A stretch of 64,000 nt of DNA from contig NZ_CP139558.1 in assembly GCF_034262375.1 (NCBI RefSeq), forward strand, positions 248,001 to 312,000, read 5' to 3'. This document shows, one piece after another, positions 52,884 through 62,532 of this stretch. The notes under the pieces were generated by a model. The model saw only the letters and a program-made list of their open reading frames with translations, did not search any database and was not told the DNA's origin. How positions within the stretch are numbered: the stretch's first letter is position 1; each line of letters begins with the position of its first letter. This DNA comes from Mucilaginibacter sabulilitoris. GTDB lineage: Bacteria > Bacteroidota > Bacteroidia > Sphingobacteriales > Sphingobacteriaceae. The position numbers and the translations under genes are program-made.

Positions 52884-54098
52884 ATGAGATTAGTGTACAA
52901 AAGTGTCCTTTCATTTACCGCCATCCTGCTGATTTTAACTTCCTGTTCGTCAAAAAATAAAAATAAAAACCAGGGTACAGATCCTGCGAATAGCAAGCCC
53001 CTTGATACTACCGCCTTGCTGGCTTACAATCCTAAAAATGCCGACAAAAAAATAGATGAGGTGATGAAAGAACTTCATCGCACCCGCGGCTTTAATGGCA
53101 ATGTACTGGTCGCAAAAAAAGGCAAAATCGTTTATGAAAATGCCATAGGCTGGGCCGATTACCTGCATCGTGATAGCTTAAAGTTAAGCTATCAGTTTGA
53201 GTTGGCCTCGGTTACAAAAACCATGACCTCTACCGCCATTTTAATGCTGATGGAACGCGGCAAACTTACGCTTGACGATAATGTAAAAAAGTTTTTTCCC
53301 GATTTCCCTTATGATGGTATCACCATCCGCCTACTGCTTACGCACCGCTCGGGCATGATGAACTATGTTTACTTTATTGACGATATATACCGCAGTCAGC
53401 ACCTGAACCAACGCAAAGGATTAACCAACGCTGATGCCATGAAAATGATAGCCGAATATAAGCCGCGCCCGTTTAATGTGCCCAATAAAAGGTTTTTGTA
53501 TAACAACTCCAATTTTATGGTGCTTGGCGCCATTATTGAAAAAGTGAGCGGGATGTCATACGCTGATTTCATGAAACAGAATGTGTTTATCCCCGCCAGC
53601 ATGATGCATACCAATGTATATTCAAAAGCGGTTTATGATAAAATACCGGTGCATGTTGTAGGGCATGATCGCGGCCAGTGGAGATATTCGGTAGCCCAAA
53701 ATTTCTTAGACGGTCCTGTCGGTGATAAGGGTGTTTACAGTACCGTTGGCGATCTGTTTTTATTTGACAGGGCCCTGCGTGCAGGCAGGTTGCTGAAACA
53801 AGCTACGCTCGACTCGGCCTATGTGCCCCGGAACCCCATGTTGCACGGGCATTTTAGTTACGGCTATGGCTGGCGCACATTTACCGCACCTGGGCAGCAG
53901 GTTATTTATCATACCGGCTGGTGGCATGGTTTCAGGCACATTTATTTGCGCGATATGAAAAACGATATCACGATAGTACTGTTATCTAATTTAGCCAACG
54001 GCAGTTTGCTAAAGCTTGATGACTTGTTTAAAGCTGCGGGCATGCCGATAGTGCGTAAAAGCGCCTACAATGGCAACGGAGATACGAGTGATGATTAA
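52884..54098 (+). CDS. Serine hydrolase lipoprotein, beta-lactamase/penicillin-binding fold
   Basis: I use the ATG at 52884, giving a lipoprotein signal with lipobox LTSC. The 404-residue protein has the class C-type SxxK motif in ELASVTKTMTS (Ser109, Lys112), the tyrosine motif in FLYNNSNFMVLG and a late HTGWWHGFRH in place of KTG. The family covers D-alanyl-D-alanine peptidases, esterases and class C beta-lactamases; true AmpC function is not implied. It is anchored in the envelope. Confidence 0.9.
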   Translation: MRLVYKSVLSFTAILLILTSCSSKNKNKNQGTDPANSKPLDTTALLAYNPKNADKKIDEVMKELHRTRGFNGNVLVAKKGKIVYENAIGWADYLHRDSLKLSYQFELASVTKTMTSTAILMLMERGKLTLDDNVKKFFPDFPYDGITIRLLLTHRSGMMNYVYFIDDIYRSQHLNQRKGLTNADAMKMIAEYKPRPFNVPNKRFLYNNSNFMVLGAIIEKVSGMSYADFMKQNVFIPASMMHTNVYSKAVYDKIPVHVVGHDRGQWRYSVAQNFLDGPVGDKGVYSTVGDLFLFDRALRAGRLLKQATLDSAYVPRNPMLHGHFSYGYGWRTFTAPGQQVIYHTGWWHGFRHIYLRDMKNDITIVLLSNLANGSLLKLDDLFKAAGMPIVRKSAYNGNGDTSDD

Positions 54099-54106
54099 TA
54101 ATTAGT

Positions 54107-54162
54107 GAGTGGTTGATTGTGTTGATTAAGTGAATGTACCTTGTAAACCTAATCAACCACTC
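54107..54162. repeat. 12-bp inverted repeat between serine hydrolase and ybaB
   Basis: GAGTGGTTGATT (54107-54118) and AATCAACCACTC (54151-54162) are exact reverse complements. Similar TGATTAAGTGA-type pieces occur at 36811-36826 and, inverted, at 47182-47197, where 16 bases match exactly. No T-run follows. Confidence 0.7.
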
Positions 54163-54190
54163 TCTCAATAAACCATAAAAACCAAATATC

Positions 54191-54496
54191 ATGTTTGATA
54201 AATTAATGGAAGCCCAGCAAAAGGCTGGCGAGGTAAAGAAAAGACTGGATGCTATCACTGTATCCGGCACCGCCGAAGGAGGCAAAATCACGGTTACTGC
54301 TAACGGTAATAAGGTAGTACAATCGGTACAAATAGATAGCGATTTTTTGGCCAACGCAGATAAGGAAGAGATTGAAGAGCTACTGGTAGTCGCCATTAAC
54401 AAGGCGATGGAACAAGCTGACAATGTAAGCCAGAGCGAAATGGCAGCCATGACCAAAAACATGTTTGGCGACCTGGGCGGCATGTTTGGCCAATAA
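54191..54496 (+). CDS. YbaB/EbfC family nucleoid-associated protein
   Basis: The 101-residue protein has the family core: MEAQQKAGEVKKRLDAITV, GGKITVTANGNKVVQSVQ, a DKEEIEELLVVAINKAMEQA helix, and a flexible MFGDLGGMFGQ tail. YbaB/EbfC proteins are dimers that bind DNA and compact the nucleoid. The usual partner genes (dnaX, recR) are not adjacent here. Confidence 0.94.
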   Translation: MFDKLMEAQQKAGEVKKRLDAITVSGTAEGGKITVTANGNKVVQSVQIDSDFLANADKEEIEELLVVAINKAMEQADNVSQSEMAAMTKNMFGDLGGMFGQ

Positions 54497-54620
54497 ATGC
54501 CTACCTACAAGGGGCGATAATGGCAAAGCGTTTGTAACTTTTCTGCCACTAACGTGTTATATGTTGCAACACTTGTTTACAAGTGCTTAATTTTGATCTG
54601 TATTCATAAAACATCAAACC

Positions 54621-55301
54621 ATGAAAACTACTTATTACGGCCAATCAACAATTGAAATAGAAACAGGCGGCAAAAAGCTGCTATTCGATCCTTTTATTAC
54701 ACACAACTCGCTGGCTAAGCATATTGATATCAACAGCCTTAAGCCCGATTATATCCTGGTATCGCATGGGCACGGCGATCACGTAGCCGATCTGCTCGAA
54801 GTACAAAAGAACAGCGGCGCCAAAGTTATCTGCATTGCCGAGATAGCCGGCTGGCTCAACAGCAAGGGCGTTGACAATGTACACGGAATGAATATTGGCG
54901 GTGGCTTTAATTTTGATTTCGGGCGTGTTAAAATGGTTAACGCCATACATTCAAGCACTATGCCCGATGGAGCACCGGGTGGCAATCCTGCCGGTTTTGT
55001 GATTTACGCTACAGAAGGAAAAACGATATATTTTGCCGGGGATACCGCGCTTACCTATGACATGAAACTGCTGGAAGATGACAACCTTGACTGGGCGTAT
55101 TTACCATTGGGAGATAACTACACCATGGGCGCCGATGATGCCATAAAAGCAGCGGGTTTTATCAACTGTAAGAATATTATCGGGATGCATTATGATTCTT
55201 TCCCGGTTATTGAGATAAATAAAGATGAAGTTGCCGAAAAGTTTGTTAAAGCAGGTCTTAACCTAAAGCTACCAGCAGTGGGTGAGAGCCTTGATATGTA
55301 A
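54621..55301 (+). CDS. UPF0173 metal-dependent hydrolase
   Basis: The 226-residue protein has the metallo-beta-lactamase fold signature SHGHGDHVAD (HxHxDH), a further metal His in AIHSSTMPDG, and the late FAGDTALTYD and GMHYDSFP. UPF0173 (YtkL-like) enzymes hydrolyse an unknown small substrate with a dimetal centre. Length is normal and no signal peptide is seen. It lies upstream of a strong bidirectional terminator. Confidence 0.93.
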   Translation: MKTTYYGQSTIEIETGGKKLLFDPFITHNSLAKHIDINSLKPDYILVSHGHGDHVADLLEVQKNSGAKVICIAEIAGWLNSKGVDNVHGMNIGGGFNFDFGRVKMVNAIHSSTMPDGAPGGNPAGFVIYATEGKTIYFAGDTALTYDMKLLEDDNLDWAYLPLGDNYTMGADDAIKAAGFINCKNIIGMHYDSFPVIEINKDEVAEKFVKAGLNLKLPAVGESLDM

Positions 55302-55410
55302 GTAAGCATAAGATTATCTTGGCATCTCACATGCAAGGCTCTACAATAGCAAGGTTAAATGTCATGAGAGATCCTGAAACAAGTTCAGGATGGCGAAACA
55401 TGTTAACAAA

Positions 55411-55443
55411 AAAGCTCCGGGGAATATTCCCGGAGCTTTTTTG
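55411..55443 (+). terminator. Bidirectional terminator
   Basis: CTCCGGG and CCCGGAG arms with flanking A and T runs form a strong hairpin between the convergent UPF0173 gene and the small secreted-protein gene. Confidence 0.93.
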
Positions 55444-55457
55444 TTGTTAAATGAAGC

Positions 55458-55646
55458 TTAACCTTTCATTTTCATGGTGTCTTTTTTCATGGAGGTATCT
55501 TTCTTCATTTTTTTGTGTTTCTCCTTTTTCTTGGTAGTATCCGTTTGCATTGAGCCATGATCGGCTTTTACTACTACAGTACCATGCGCAAAAACGCTTC
55601 CGAAAGAGATTGCTGCTAAAGCAACCATACATAATACCTTTTTCAT
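55458..55646 (-). CDS. Small secreted Lys/Met-rich protein, 62 aa
   Basis: Residues 1-20 form a signal peptide (MKKVLCMVALAAISFGSVFA). The mature 42 residues start with a short His-containing stretch (HGTVVVKADHGSMQ) and end in a strongly basic tail built from KKDT-type units (KKDTSMKKDTMKMKG). No Cys remains after cleavage. It is short but has a clear signal peptide, an ATG start and its own terminator, so it is likely real. A role in metal or anion binding in the envelope is conceivable, nothing more. Confidence 0.8.
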   Translation of the reverse strand: MKKVLCMVALAAISFGSVFAHGTVVVKADHGSMQTDTTKKKEKHKKMKKDTSMKKDTMKMKG

Positions 55647-55719
55647 CGTTTTTTAAGTTTTAAATAGTTTTATCTATTTATAACAAATTAACGCTGAATT
55701 GTTTGTATTGATTTTTTAA

Positions 55720-56982
55720 TTAAATAACCGTTCCATTTGGTATTATAGCACGTTTCTTTACCACTACAATGCCATCCTGTACGGTATGCGTTTCAAAATC
55801 ACCATCGGGCAGCGTTTCGCCCATGTTTATTTTTACATCATTACCTATGTAGGTGTTTTTATCAATTATGGCATTCCTGATCTCGCATCTATCGCCTATA
55901 CCCATAATTGGCGAATTGCTCAGTTTTAGCTCGGCAATTTGATCAAGTGTTTGATAACTGTCGCATCCCATTACATAACAATTCTCAATAATGGTATCTA
56001 CACCTATCCGGGTACGTATTCCTATTAACGAATGCGTAATTTGCTTGGCATTAATAATACAGCCATCGGCAATTATAGAATGCTCAAGTAATGTGCCCGA
56101 TATTTTTGACGGGGGCAGCATACGAGCCCTAGTAAATATATGGTTTTCGCCAAACAGGTTGAATTTCGGAATGTTATCAGTTAATCCAAGGTTGGCCTCA
56201 AAAAACGAAGGGATGGTACCAATATCTGTCCAGTAACCTTCATACTGATAACTGGCTACCTTATGCTCTGAAATTGATTGCGGGATAATCTCTTTACCAA
56301 AGTCTGTACGGTCATTGCCTTCCAGCAAATCATATAATAACTTACGGTTAAAAATATAAATACCCATAGATGCAAGGTAAACCCTGCCTTCGGCTTTCAT
56401 TTCATCGCTTACATCTGATGCCCAGCTTTCAAAATCCTTTTTAGGTTTTTCAATAAAGGCAGTAACCATATTATTTTCATCGGTTTTTAATATACCGAAT
56501 CCTGGAACATCCGCAGCATCAACAGGAATGGTAGCTATAGAAATTTCGGCACCCGAATCAATATGCTGATGAATCATTTCCTCAAAATCCATCTGGTATA
56601 ACTGATCGCCCGACAGGATCAACACATATTCAAATTCGTGTATAGCCAGGTGGTGCAGGCTTTGCCTTACCGCGTCGGCAGTTCCCTGGTACCAGGTAGC
56701 ATTTGACGGCGTTTGTTCAGCGGCTAAAATATCTACAAAAGCGTCACTAAAGCTGCTGAAGTGATAAGTGTTTTTGATATGCTTATTTAATGATGCCGAA
56801 TTGAACTGCGTTAGCACATAAATACGGGTAATGCCCGCATGCAGACAATTGGAAATAGGGATATCAACCAAACGGTATTTGCCCGCAATAGGAACGGCAG
56901 GTTTAGAGCGGGTTGCTGTAAGGGGGGATAAACGACTGCCCTGGCCACCGCCAAGCACAATTGAAATTACTTTAGATGTCAT
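55720..56982 (-). CDS. glgC: Glucose-1-phosphate adenylyltransferase
   Basis: The 420-residue enzyme has the nucleotide-binding start VLGGGQGSRLSPLT, the product loop WYQGTADAVRQ, VLILSGDQLYQMD, FIEKPKKD (sugar-phosphate Lys) and YEGYWTDIGTIPSFFEAN, then a C-terminal beta-helix. It makes ADP-glucose, the donor for glycogen synthesis. Its start codon overlaps the end of glgA by 4 bases, so the two are translationally coupled with glgA first. Confidence 0.95.
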   Translation of the reverse strand: MTSKVISIVLGGGQGSRLSPLTATRSKPAVPIAGKYRLVDIPISNCLHAGITRIYVLTQFNSASLNKHIKNTYHFSSFSDAFVDILAAEQTPSNATWYQGTADAVRQSLHHLAIHEFEYVLILSGDQLYQMDFEEMIHQHIDSGAEISIATIPVDAADVPGFGILKTDENNMVTAFIEKPKKDFESWASDVSDEMKAEGRVYLASMGIYIFNRKLLYDLLEGNDRTDFGKEIIPQSISEHKVASYQYEGYWTDIGTIPSFFEANLGLTDNIPKFNLFGENHIFTRARMLPPSKISGTLLEHSIIADGCIINAKQITHSLIGIRTRIGVDTIIENCYVMGCDSYQTLDQIAELKLSNSPIMGIGDRCEIRNAIIDKNTYIGNDVKINMGETLPDGDFETHTVQDGIVVVKKRAIIPNGTVI

Positions 56983-58403
56983 ATCGTAGGGTTTAAACTT
57001 TCATACAGGTCATTATATTCTTTTGCTGATCGGTCCCACGAAAAATCGAGTGCCATCATGCGTTTGCGCAACTGCTGAAGTTGCGCGGTATTTTGATAAA
57101 GTGTAACGGCTCGAAAAATAGCATAGCAAATATCATTAACGCTGGCATTGTTAAAGCGGATGCCATAGCCATCGGTATCTCCAAAATCAATCACTGAATC
57201 AATTAGTCCGCCGGTGCTGCGTACCAGGGGCATGGTACCATATCTTAACGAATACAATTGATTAAGCCCGCAAGGTTCAACCCGCGACGGCATGAGTAAA
57301 AAATCAGCGCCGGCATAAATAAGGTGAGCAAGCGATTCATCATACCCAATAAACACGTTGCAGCGGCCCGGATACTTATCTTTTAGCGCTAACAGAGCGG
57401 CCTCCATTTCTTTATCGCCAGAGCCTAATATCAGGAAGTTCAGCTGATCCGGGTTTTCTAAAAGACTTCGCTCGATAGCCTCAGGCAGTAAATCAGCACC
57501 TTTTTCAATCACCAGGCGACCAATGAAGGTAAACAAAGGCTTATTTGGATCTAAGCCAAATCTTTCACAGATCACATTCTTATTGGCTTGCTTGCCTTTA
57601 GCCAAAGTTTTGGCGGTAAAATTACCGGCAATCATGGAATCTGTTTTTGGATCCCATACCTCGGTATCGATACCATTTATAATGCCTACCCCTTTAGCGC
57701 TCTCAATCCAGAATAAATACTCCAGCCCATTTGAATTTACAGTAAGCTCATGCAAATAAGTAGGCGATACCGTAGTATATTTCCAGCAGCACTTTACAGC
57801 GGCGGCTAATGGGTTGATGCCGCCGGCCCAGTCAAGCAAACCCGTTTTTGTTAAATCAATCTCGGGCAGGTATGATAGGTTTTCCCAGCCAAATGCACCA
57901 TGATACTGTCCGTTGTGAATAGTAAATACAGTAGGTGTATTAGCCAGGCGACGGTATAGTTTAGAATGATATAGCAGAAACGGCACCAGACCCGAATGGT
58001 GGTCATGGCAATGGATAATATCCGGAGTTTGCTGCGAGTAACTTATCCAATCCAGAAAAGCCAGTTGAAAAGCGATGAACTGCTCTCTTTCATCGGGATA
58101 GCTGTACACATTTTCGCGATCGAGCAAGCCTGGTATTTTTACCAGGAAAAGCTCAAAGCCAAGCTTGTCGGTTTTTTCCTTTAATATTTCAAAGTAAAGC
58201 CGTTGGGTACCCAAAAGCGTGGCCGCGCTAAAAACAATTTCAAATTCGTTTTCGCGGGTAAACTTGCGGTCGTAATAAGGCATAACAACTGCTGCCTGCA
58301 ACCCCGCCATATTTTGATATTTAGGCAGCGCTCCAACAACATCAGCAAGGCCGCCAACTTTGGCAACTGGGTAACACTCAGCACTCAGGTGATATATTTT
58401 CAT
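56979..58403 (-). CDS. glgA: Glycogen synthase
   Basis: The 474-residue GT5 enzyme begins with the ADP-glucose site KVGGLADVVGALPKY, continues with IIHCHDHHSGLVPFLLY, TVFTIHNGQYHGAFGWE and NGIDTEVWDPKTD, and has the C-terminal GT-B donor site FIGRLVIEKGADLL and MPSRVEPCGLNQLYSLRYG. It extends alpha-1,4-glucan from ADP-glucose in the cytosol. With glgC it forms a two-gene operon; no branching enzyme (glgB) is in the window. Confidence 0.95.
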   Translation of the reverse strand: MKIYHLSAECYPVAKVGGLADVVGALPKYQNMAGLQAAVVMPYYDRKFTRENEFEIVFSAATLLGTQRLYFEILKEKTDKLGFELFLVKIPGLLDRENVYSYPDEREQFIAFQLAFLDWISYSQQTPDIIHCHDHHSGLVPFLLYHSKLYRRLANTPTVFTIHNGQYHGAFGWENLSYLPEIDLTKTGLLDWAGGINPLAAAVKCCWKYTTVSPTYLHELTVNSNGLEYLFWIESAKGVGIINGIDTEVWDPKTDSMIAGNFTAKTLAKGKQANKNVICERFGLDPNKPLFTFIGRLVIEKGADLLPEAIERSLLENPDQLNFLILGSGDKEMEAALLALKDKYPGRCNVFIGYDESLAHLIYAGADFLLMPSRVEPCGLNQLYSLRYGTMPLVRSTGGLIDSVIDFGDTDGYGIRFNNASVNDICYAIFRAVTLYQNTAQLQQLRKRMMALDFSWDRSAKEYNDLYESLNPTI

Positions 58404-58808
58404 TCAGGTTTTATTGGTCTCAATTTAAGCAAAGATTACTAAAAGAGAAACCTATAATGATTAATATAGTTTTTAAAATTTAGGCTGATTATTGTAAAAA
58501 ACTTATTAAGATTTTAGGCTATACTTTGCAGTATTCGCACTAAAACGAGAGAAATTATGGTAACGCATTTTACCGTTTAGATACACTAAGTGGCGTTTAT
58601 TGGAAAAAAACGACAGATTTATGCTTTGGCGGGTTTGTTCAGATGTAAGAAGTTGACTGATTTGGCTAAAGCCTTTTTCTGAGATTTCTTAACCGCCCCA
58701 TAAATGGGACGGCAATGAGTTTTTATGTAATTTATCAATATATGCCATGCAGTAGCCAAGCTACTGAGCAAGCTTTTATTTCGCGGCTCCAATTTCTTTA
58801 CTCATTCA
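58404..58808. other. Intergenic region between glgA and polA
   Basis: No open frame is supported in these 405 bases. A short hairpin (CCGTCCCAT/ATGGGGCGG on the minus strand, 58692-58712) lies about 100 bases after polA without a T-run. The remainder shows nothing recognisable. Confidence 0.5.
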
Positions 58809-61616
58809 TTAATGCGCTTCCAGCCAATTCAAACCGGTACCAATCTCAACCAGGATAGGCACCTCGGTTTTAATGGCGGTTTTCATGTTGTGCATAATGA
58901 TGGGTTTCACCAACTCAATTTCATGATTGGGTACATCAAACACCAACTCATCATGTACCTGCATGGTCATGCGGGCATCAAGGTTTTGCGCTTTAAGCTC
59001 GCGGTGGATATTGATCATCGCTATCTTGATCATATCAGCGGCGGAGCCCTGTATCGGCGCATTGATGGCATTTCGTTCGGCAAAGCCGCGTACCGTGGCA
59101 TTGGCCGAGTTTATATCGCGCAGGTATCTGCGCCTGCCCATCAGGGTACACACATAGCCATTTTCACGGGCAAAATTCATGGTATCGCCCATGTATTGTT
59201 TTATACCGGGGAATTGCACAAAATACTGTTCAATAATATCGGCAGCTTCTTTACGCGGTATACCCAGGCTTTGAGATAAGCCAAATGCCGACTGCCCGTA
59301 GATAATGCCAAAATTAACCGCTTTGGCATTACGGCGCTGATCGCTCGTTACTTCATCCAGGCCTACACCATATACATTAGCTGCTGTGGCGGTGTGGATA
59401 TCCAGGTTATCAATAAATGCCTGCATCATGTTGGCATCCTTACTGATTTCGGCAATAATGCGCAGCTCTATCTGCGAATAATCCGCAGATACAATACTGT
59501 GTCCGTTATCTCTTGGAATAAAAGCTTTACGCACCTCGCGGCCACGCTCGGTACGAATGGGTATATTTTGCAGGTTTGGGTTTACACTGCTTAACCGGCC
59601 TGTTGCCGCTACTGCCTGGTTATAGGAGGTATGCACACGCCCGGTTTTAGGGTTTACCATAGTTGGCAGTGCATCCACATACGTTGATTTTAACTTTTGC
59701 AACTGGCGAAAATCTAATATATCGCGTACGATATCACTTTTAGCAGCTAACGATAGCAGCACATCTTCGCCGGTTTGATATTGGCCGGTTTTGGTTTTTT
59801 TTGCTTTAGGGTCAAGCAGCAGCTTTTCAAACAATACCTCGCCCAATTGCTTCGGCGATGCAATGTTGAACCGTACGCCTGCCTTATCATACACTGTTTT
59901 TTCAAGCTTGGCAATATCGGTTTCCAGTTCTTTAGAAAACTCGCGCAGTGTATCATGATCAATTTTTACCCCTTCGTACTCCATATCAGCCAGTACATAA
60001 ATAAGCGGGTGTTCAATTTCATTGATCAGCTTTTCGCTCTCCACCTGTTTTAACTTAGGCTCAAAAATGGCTTTAAGCTGCAGCGTAATGTCGGCATCTT
60101 CAGCAGCGTACTCTTTTATCTTTTCAATTTCCACATCGCGCATATTGCCCTGGTTTTTACCTTTAGGCCCAATAAGTGAGGTGATAGAAACCGGTTTATA
60201 GCCCAGGTAATTTTCAGACAGGATATCCATGCCATGGCGCGTATCGGGGTCAATCACATAGTGGGCCATCATGGTATCAAACAAAGCACCATTTACCGCT
60301 ACATCATACCATTTCAACATCAGGATATCAAACTTAATGTTCTGACCTATCTTGCTGATATGCTCGGCCTCAAAAACCGGTTTAAATTCGGTCACTATCC
60401 CTTTTGCCTCATCCTGATTGGCCGGAACAGGCACATACCAGGCCTGGCCAGGCTTTATAGCGAATGACAAACCCACCAGCTCGCAATGGTTGGCATCTGT
60501 ACCTGTAGTTTCGGTATCAAAACAGATGGTTTGCTGCTGTAATAATAAAGTGATCAGTTCCGCCCTTGTTTCCAGTGTATCGGCCAGGTGATATTCGTGC
60601 GGTACATTATCAATATTTTTAGCGGCAGTAGTAATATCCTCATGAATATCTTCCACATCAACCGTCATGGTGGTACGGGCAGTAGCAACAGGCTCGCCAA
60701 AAAGATCGGTTTGTACCGAAACAGCTTTCATTTCGGTAATACTGAAATCATCGCCAAAAACACGCCTGCCCAGTGTGCGGAACTCGAGCTCTGCAAAAAG
60801 CGGCTCTAACAAATCTTTGCTTGGCGCACACATTTCCAGTCCGGCTTCGTCAAGTTCAACAGGGACATTTAATAATATAGTTGCCAGTTTTTTTGACATC
60901 AGGCCCTGCTCGGCATACTGCTCCACATTTTCGCGCTGTTTTCCCTTTAACTCATGGCTATGCGCTATGATCTCTTCCATGGAGCCATATTGTTTAATAA
61001 GGGCTTTGGCCGTTTTTTCGCCAATGCCGGGAATGCCCGGAATGTTATCAACAGCATCGCCCCATAAACCTAAAATATCAATAACCTGCTCTACATGCTC
61101 AATCTCCCATTTCTCCAGCACTTCCTTAACACCCAGTATCTCCATTTCATTACCCATACGGGCGGGTTTATAAATGCGGATATTTTCAGACACCAGCTGC
61201 GCGAAATCTTTATCGGGTGTCATGCAGTAAACCTGGTAGCCTTTTTGCTCAGCTTTTTTAGCCAGGGTGCCAATAATATCATCGGCCTCATACCCGTCTG
61301 ACGTGATCACGGGAATATTGAAGCCCAGTATTACCTTAATTACATAAGGGAGGGCTTTGGACAGATCCTCGGGCATAGCCTCACGATGGGCCTTGTAATG
61401 TTCATAATCTGTATGGCGTTCGGTTGGTGCATCAGTATCAAACACCACTGCCATGTGCGTTGGTTTTTCTTTCTTCAAAACATCAAGCAGGGTATTGGTA
61501 AAACCCATAACAGCCGATGTGTTTAATCCACCCGATGTAAATCGCGGACTTTTACTTAAAGCAAAATGCGCCCGGTAAATAAGGGCCATGCCATCCAAAA
61601 GAAATAGTTTTTTCAT
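58809..61616 (-). CDS. polA: DNA polymerase I
   Basis: The 935-residue enzyme has all three domains: an N-terminal 5' to 3' exonuclease (VFDTDAPTERH, SDGYEADDIIGTLA, GIPGIGEKTAKALI), a 3' to 5' exonuclease with an intact metal site (CFDTETTGTDANH, KIGQNIKFDILML), and a family A polymerase (VSADYSQIELRIIA, RRNAKAVNFGIIYGQSAFGL, MTMQVHDELVFDVP). It fills gaps in repair and removes RNA primers. The proofreading residues appear present. It is a single-gene unit. Confidence 0.97.
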   Translation of the reverse strand: MKKLFLLDGMALIYRAHFALSKSPRFTSGGLNTSAVMGFTNTLLDVLKKEKPTHMAVVFDTDAPTERHTDYEHYKAHREAMPEDLSKALPYVIKVILGFNIPVITSDGYEADDIIGTLAKKAEQKGYQVYCMTPDKDFAQLVSENIRIYKPARMGNEMEILGVKEVLEKWEIEHVEQVIDILGLWGDAVDNIPGIPGIGEKTAKALIKQYGSMEEIIAHSHELKGKQRENVEQYAEQGLMSKKLATILLNVPVELDEAGLEMCAPSKDLLEPLFAELEFRTLGRRVFGDDFSITEMKAVSVQTDLFGEPVATARTTMTVDVEDIHEDITTAAKNIDNVPHEYHLADTLETRAELITLLLQQQTICFDTETTGTDANHCELVGLSFAIKPGQAWYVPVPANQDEAKGIVTEFKPVFEAEHISKIGQNIKFDILMLKWYDVAVNGALFDTMMAHYVIDPDTRHGMDILSENYLGYKPVSITSLIGPKGKNQGNMRDVEIEKIKEYAAEDADITLQLKAIFEPKLKQVESEKLINEIEHPLIYVLADMEYEGVKIDHDTLREFSKELETDIAKLEKTVYDKAGVRFNIASPKQLGEVLFEKLLLDPKAKKTKTGQYQTGEDVLLSLAAKSDIVRDILDFRQLQKLKSTYVDALPTMVNPKTGRVHTSYNQAVAATGRLSSVNPNLQNIPIRTERGREVRKAFIPRDNGHSIVSADYSQIELRIIAEISKDANMMQAFIDNLDIHTATAANVYGVGLDEVTSDQRRNAKAVNFGIIYGQSAFGLSQSLGIPRKEAADIIEQYFVQFPGIKQYMGDTMNFARENGYVCTLMGRRRYLRDINSANATVRGFAERNAINAPIQGSAADMIKIAMINIHRELKAQNLDARMTMQVHDELVFDVPNHEIELVKPIIMHNMKTAIKTEVPILVEIGTGLNWLEAH

Positions 61617-61640
61617 TGATATTTTACACTAATTGTACAG

Positions 61641-61796
61641 ATTTATTCGAATTACACGAATTTAAGGGCACAATGGTTTACGCAAAAATAACATTTATGG
61701 GCACAAAGAATGATTAATTGGCGCTATAATTAATTCGTGTAATTCGATATTATTCGCGAAGGTTTGGTCTATCCAATTCGTGTAATTCGAATAAAT
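61641..61796. repeat. Inverted repeat with perfect 22-bp arms upstream of polA
   Basis: The arms at 61641-61662 and 61775-61796 are exact reverse complements built on ATTTATTCGAATTACACG. A third partial copy of the same core lies at about 61730-61757. No gene lies in between; this is a dispersed extragenic repeat type. Confidence 0.85.
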
Positions 61797-61812
61797 CCGT
61801 GCCTAATTAGTG

Positions 61813-62373
61813 CTATCTGAAATCACAACTGGCCAGATGATCGTTTACCATGCCGGTTGCCTGCATGTGAGCGTAGCAAATGGTGGTACCGAAGAATTTA
61901 AACCCGCGTTTTTTCATATCCTTGCTTATGGCATCAGATATATCCGTACTGGCTGGTATATGTTTTTCGGGATGGTTGATCAGCGGTTTACCATCGGGCA
62001 TAAAGTTGTACAGGTATTTATCAAACGAGCCAAACTCCTTTTGTACCTCTAAAAATAATTTCGCATTATTTATGGCGGCAAGTATCTTTAAATGGTTACG
62101 GATAATGCCAGAATCCTGCATCAGGCGTTCTACATCTGCTTCGGTAAAAGCGGCTACCTTTTTAACATCAAAGTCGGCAAAGGCTTTACGATATCCTTCC
62201 CGGCGGCGCAAAATAGTGATCCAGCTTAAGCCGGCCTGCGCCGATTCGAGTACCAGGAACTCAAATAAAGTTTTATCATCATGAGTGGTTTTTCCCCATT
62301 CCTCATCGTGGTATTTCATGTATAAAGGATCGGTACCGGCCCATGCGCATCGGGTTAAGTTTTTGGTTGGCAT
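61813..62373 (-). CDS. tag: DNA-3-methyladenine glycosylase I
   Basis: The 186-residue enzyme has the Tag signature: the N-terminal zinc Cys in RCAWAGTDPLYMKYHDEEWG, the substrate-pocket segment LFEFLVLESAQAGLSWITIL, and a C-terminal GTTICYAHMQATGMVNDH with further zinc ligands. It removes 3-methyladenine from alkylated DNA. Start and length are normal. Confidence 0.95.
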   Translation of the reverse strand: MPTKNLTRCAWAGTDPLYMKYHDEEWGKTTHDDKTLFEFLVLESAQAGLSWITILRRREGYRKAFADFDVKKVAAFTEADVERLMQDSGIIRNHLKILAAINNAKLFLEVQKEFGSFDKYLYNFMPDGKPLINHPEKHIPASTDISDAISKDMKKRGFKFFGTTICYAHMQATGMVNDHLASCDFR

Positions 62374-62410
62374 AATTGTTTTTTGTGTTAGATATGAATA
62401 ATAAAATTAT

Positions 62411-62492
62411 GTCATTGGGAGGCATGAAGCAATCTCATAGGACAATTTGCAGGCTATGCATAATGAGATTGCCACGCTGCGCTCGCAATGAC
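62411..62492. repeat. Extragenic inverted repeat related to the metH-metF repeat
   Basis: The segment begins GTCATTGGGAGGCATGAAGC and ends GCGCTCGCAATGAC, with AATCTCAT and ATGAGATT inside. It is an imperfect relative of the perfect repeat at 21359-21444. Confidence 0.75.
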
Positions 62493-62532
62493 AATATGGG
62501 AATAATCATTTCAGCCTGCAACCCGTTACTTG

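Noticed and set aside
52884..54098. AmpC beta-lactamase
   Set aside because: The SxxK and Tyr motifs are shared by the whole serine hydrolase fold, and the KTG motif is replaced by HTG, so antibiotic hydrolysis cannot be claimed.
60667..61173. A 168-codon open frame opposite polA
   Set aside because: It is fully antisense to the conserved exonuclease domain of DNA polymerase I and is Ser/Pro-rich as expected for a shadow frame.
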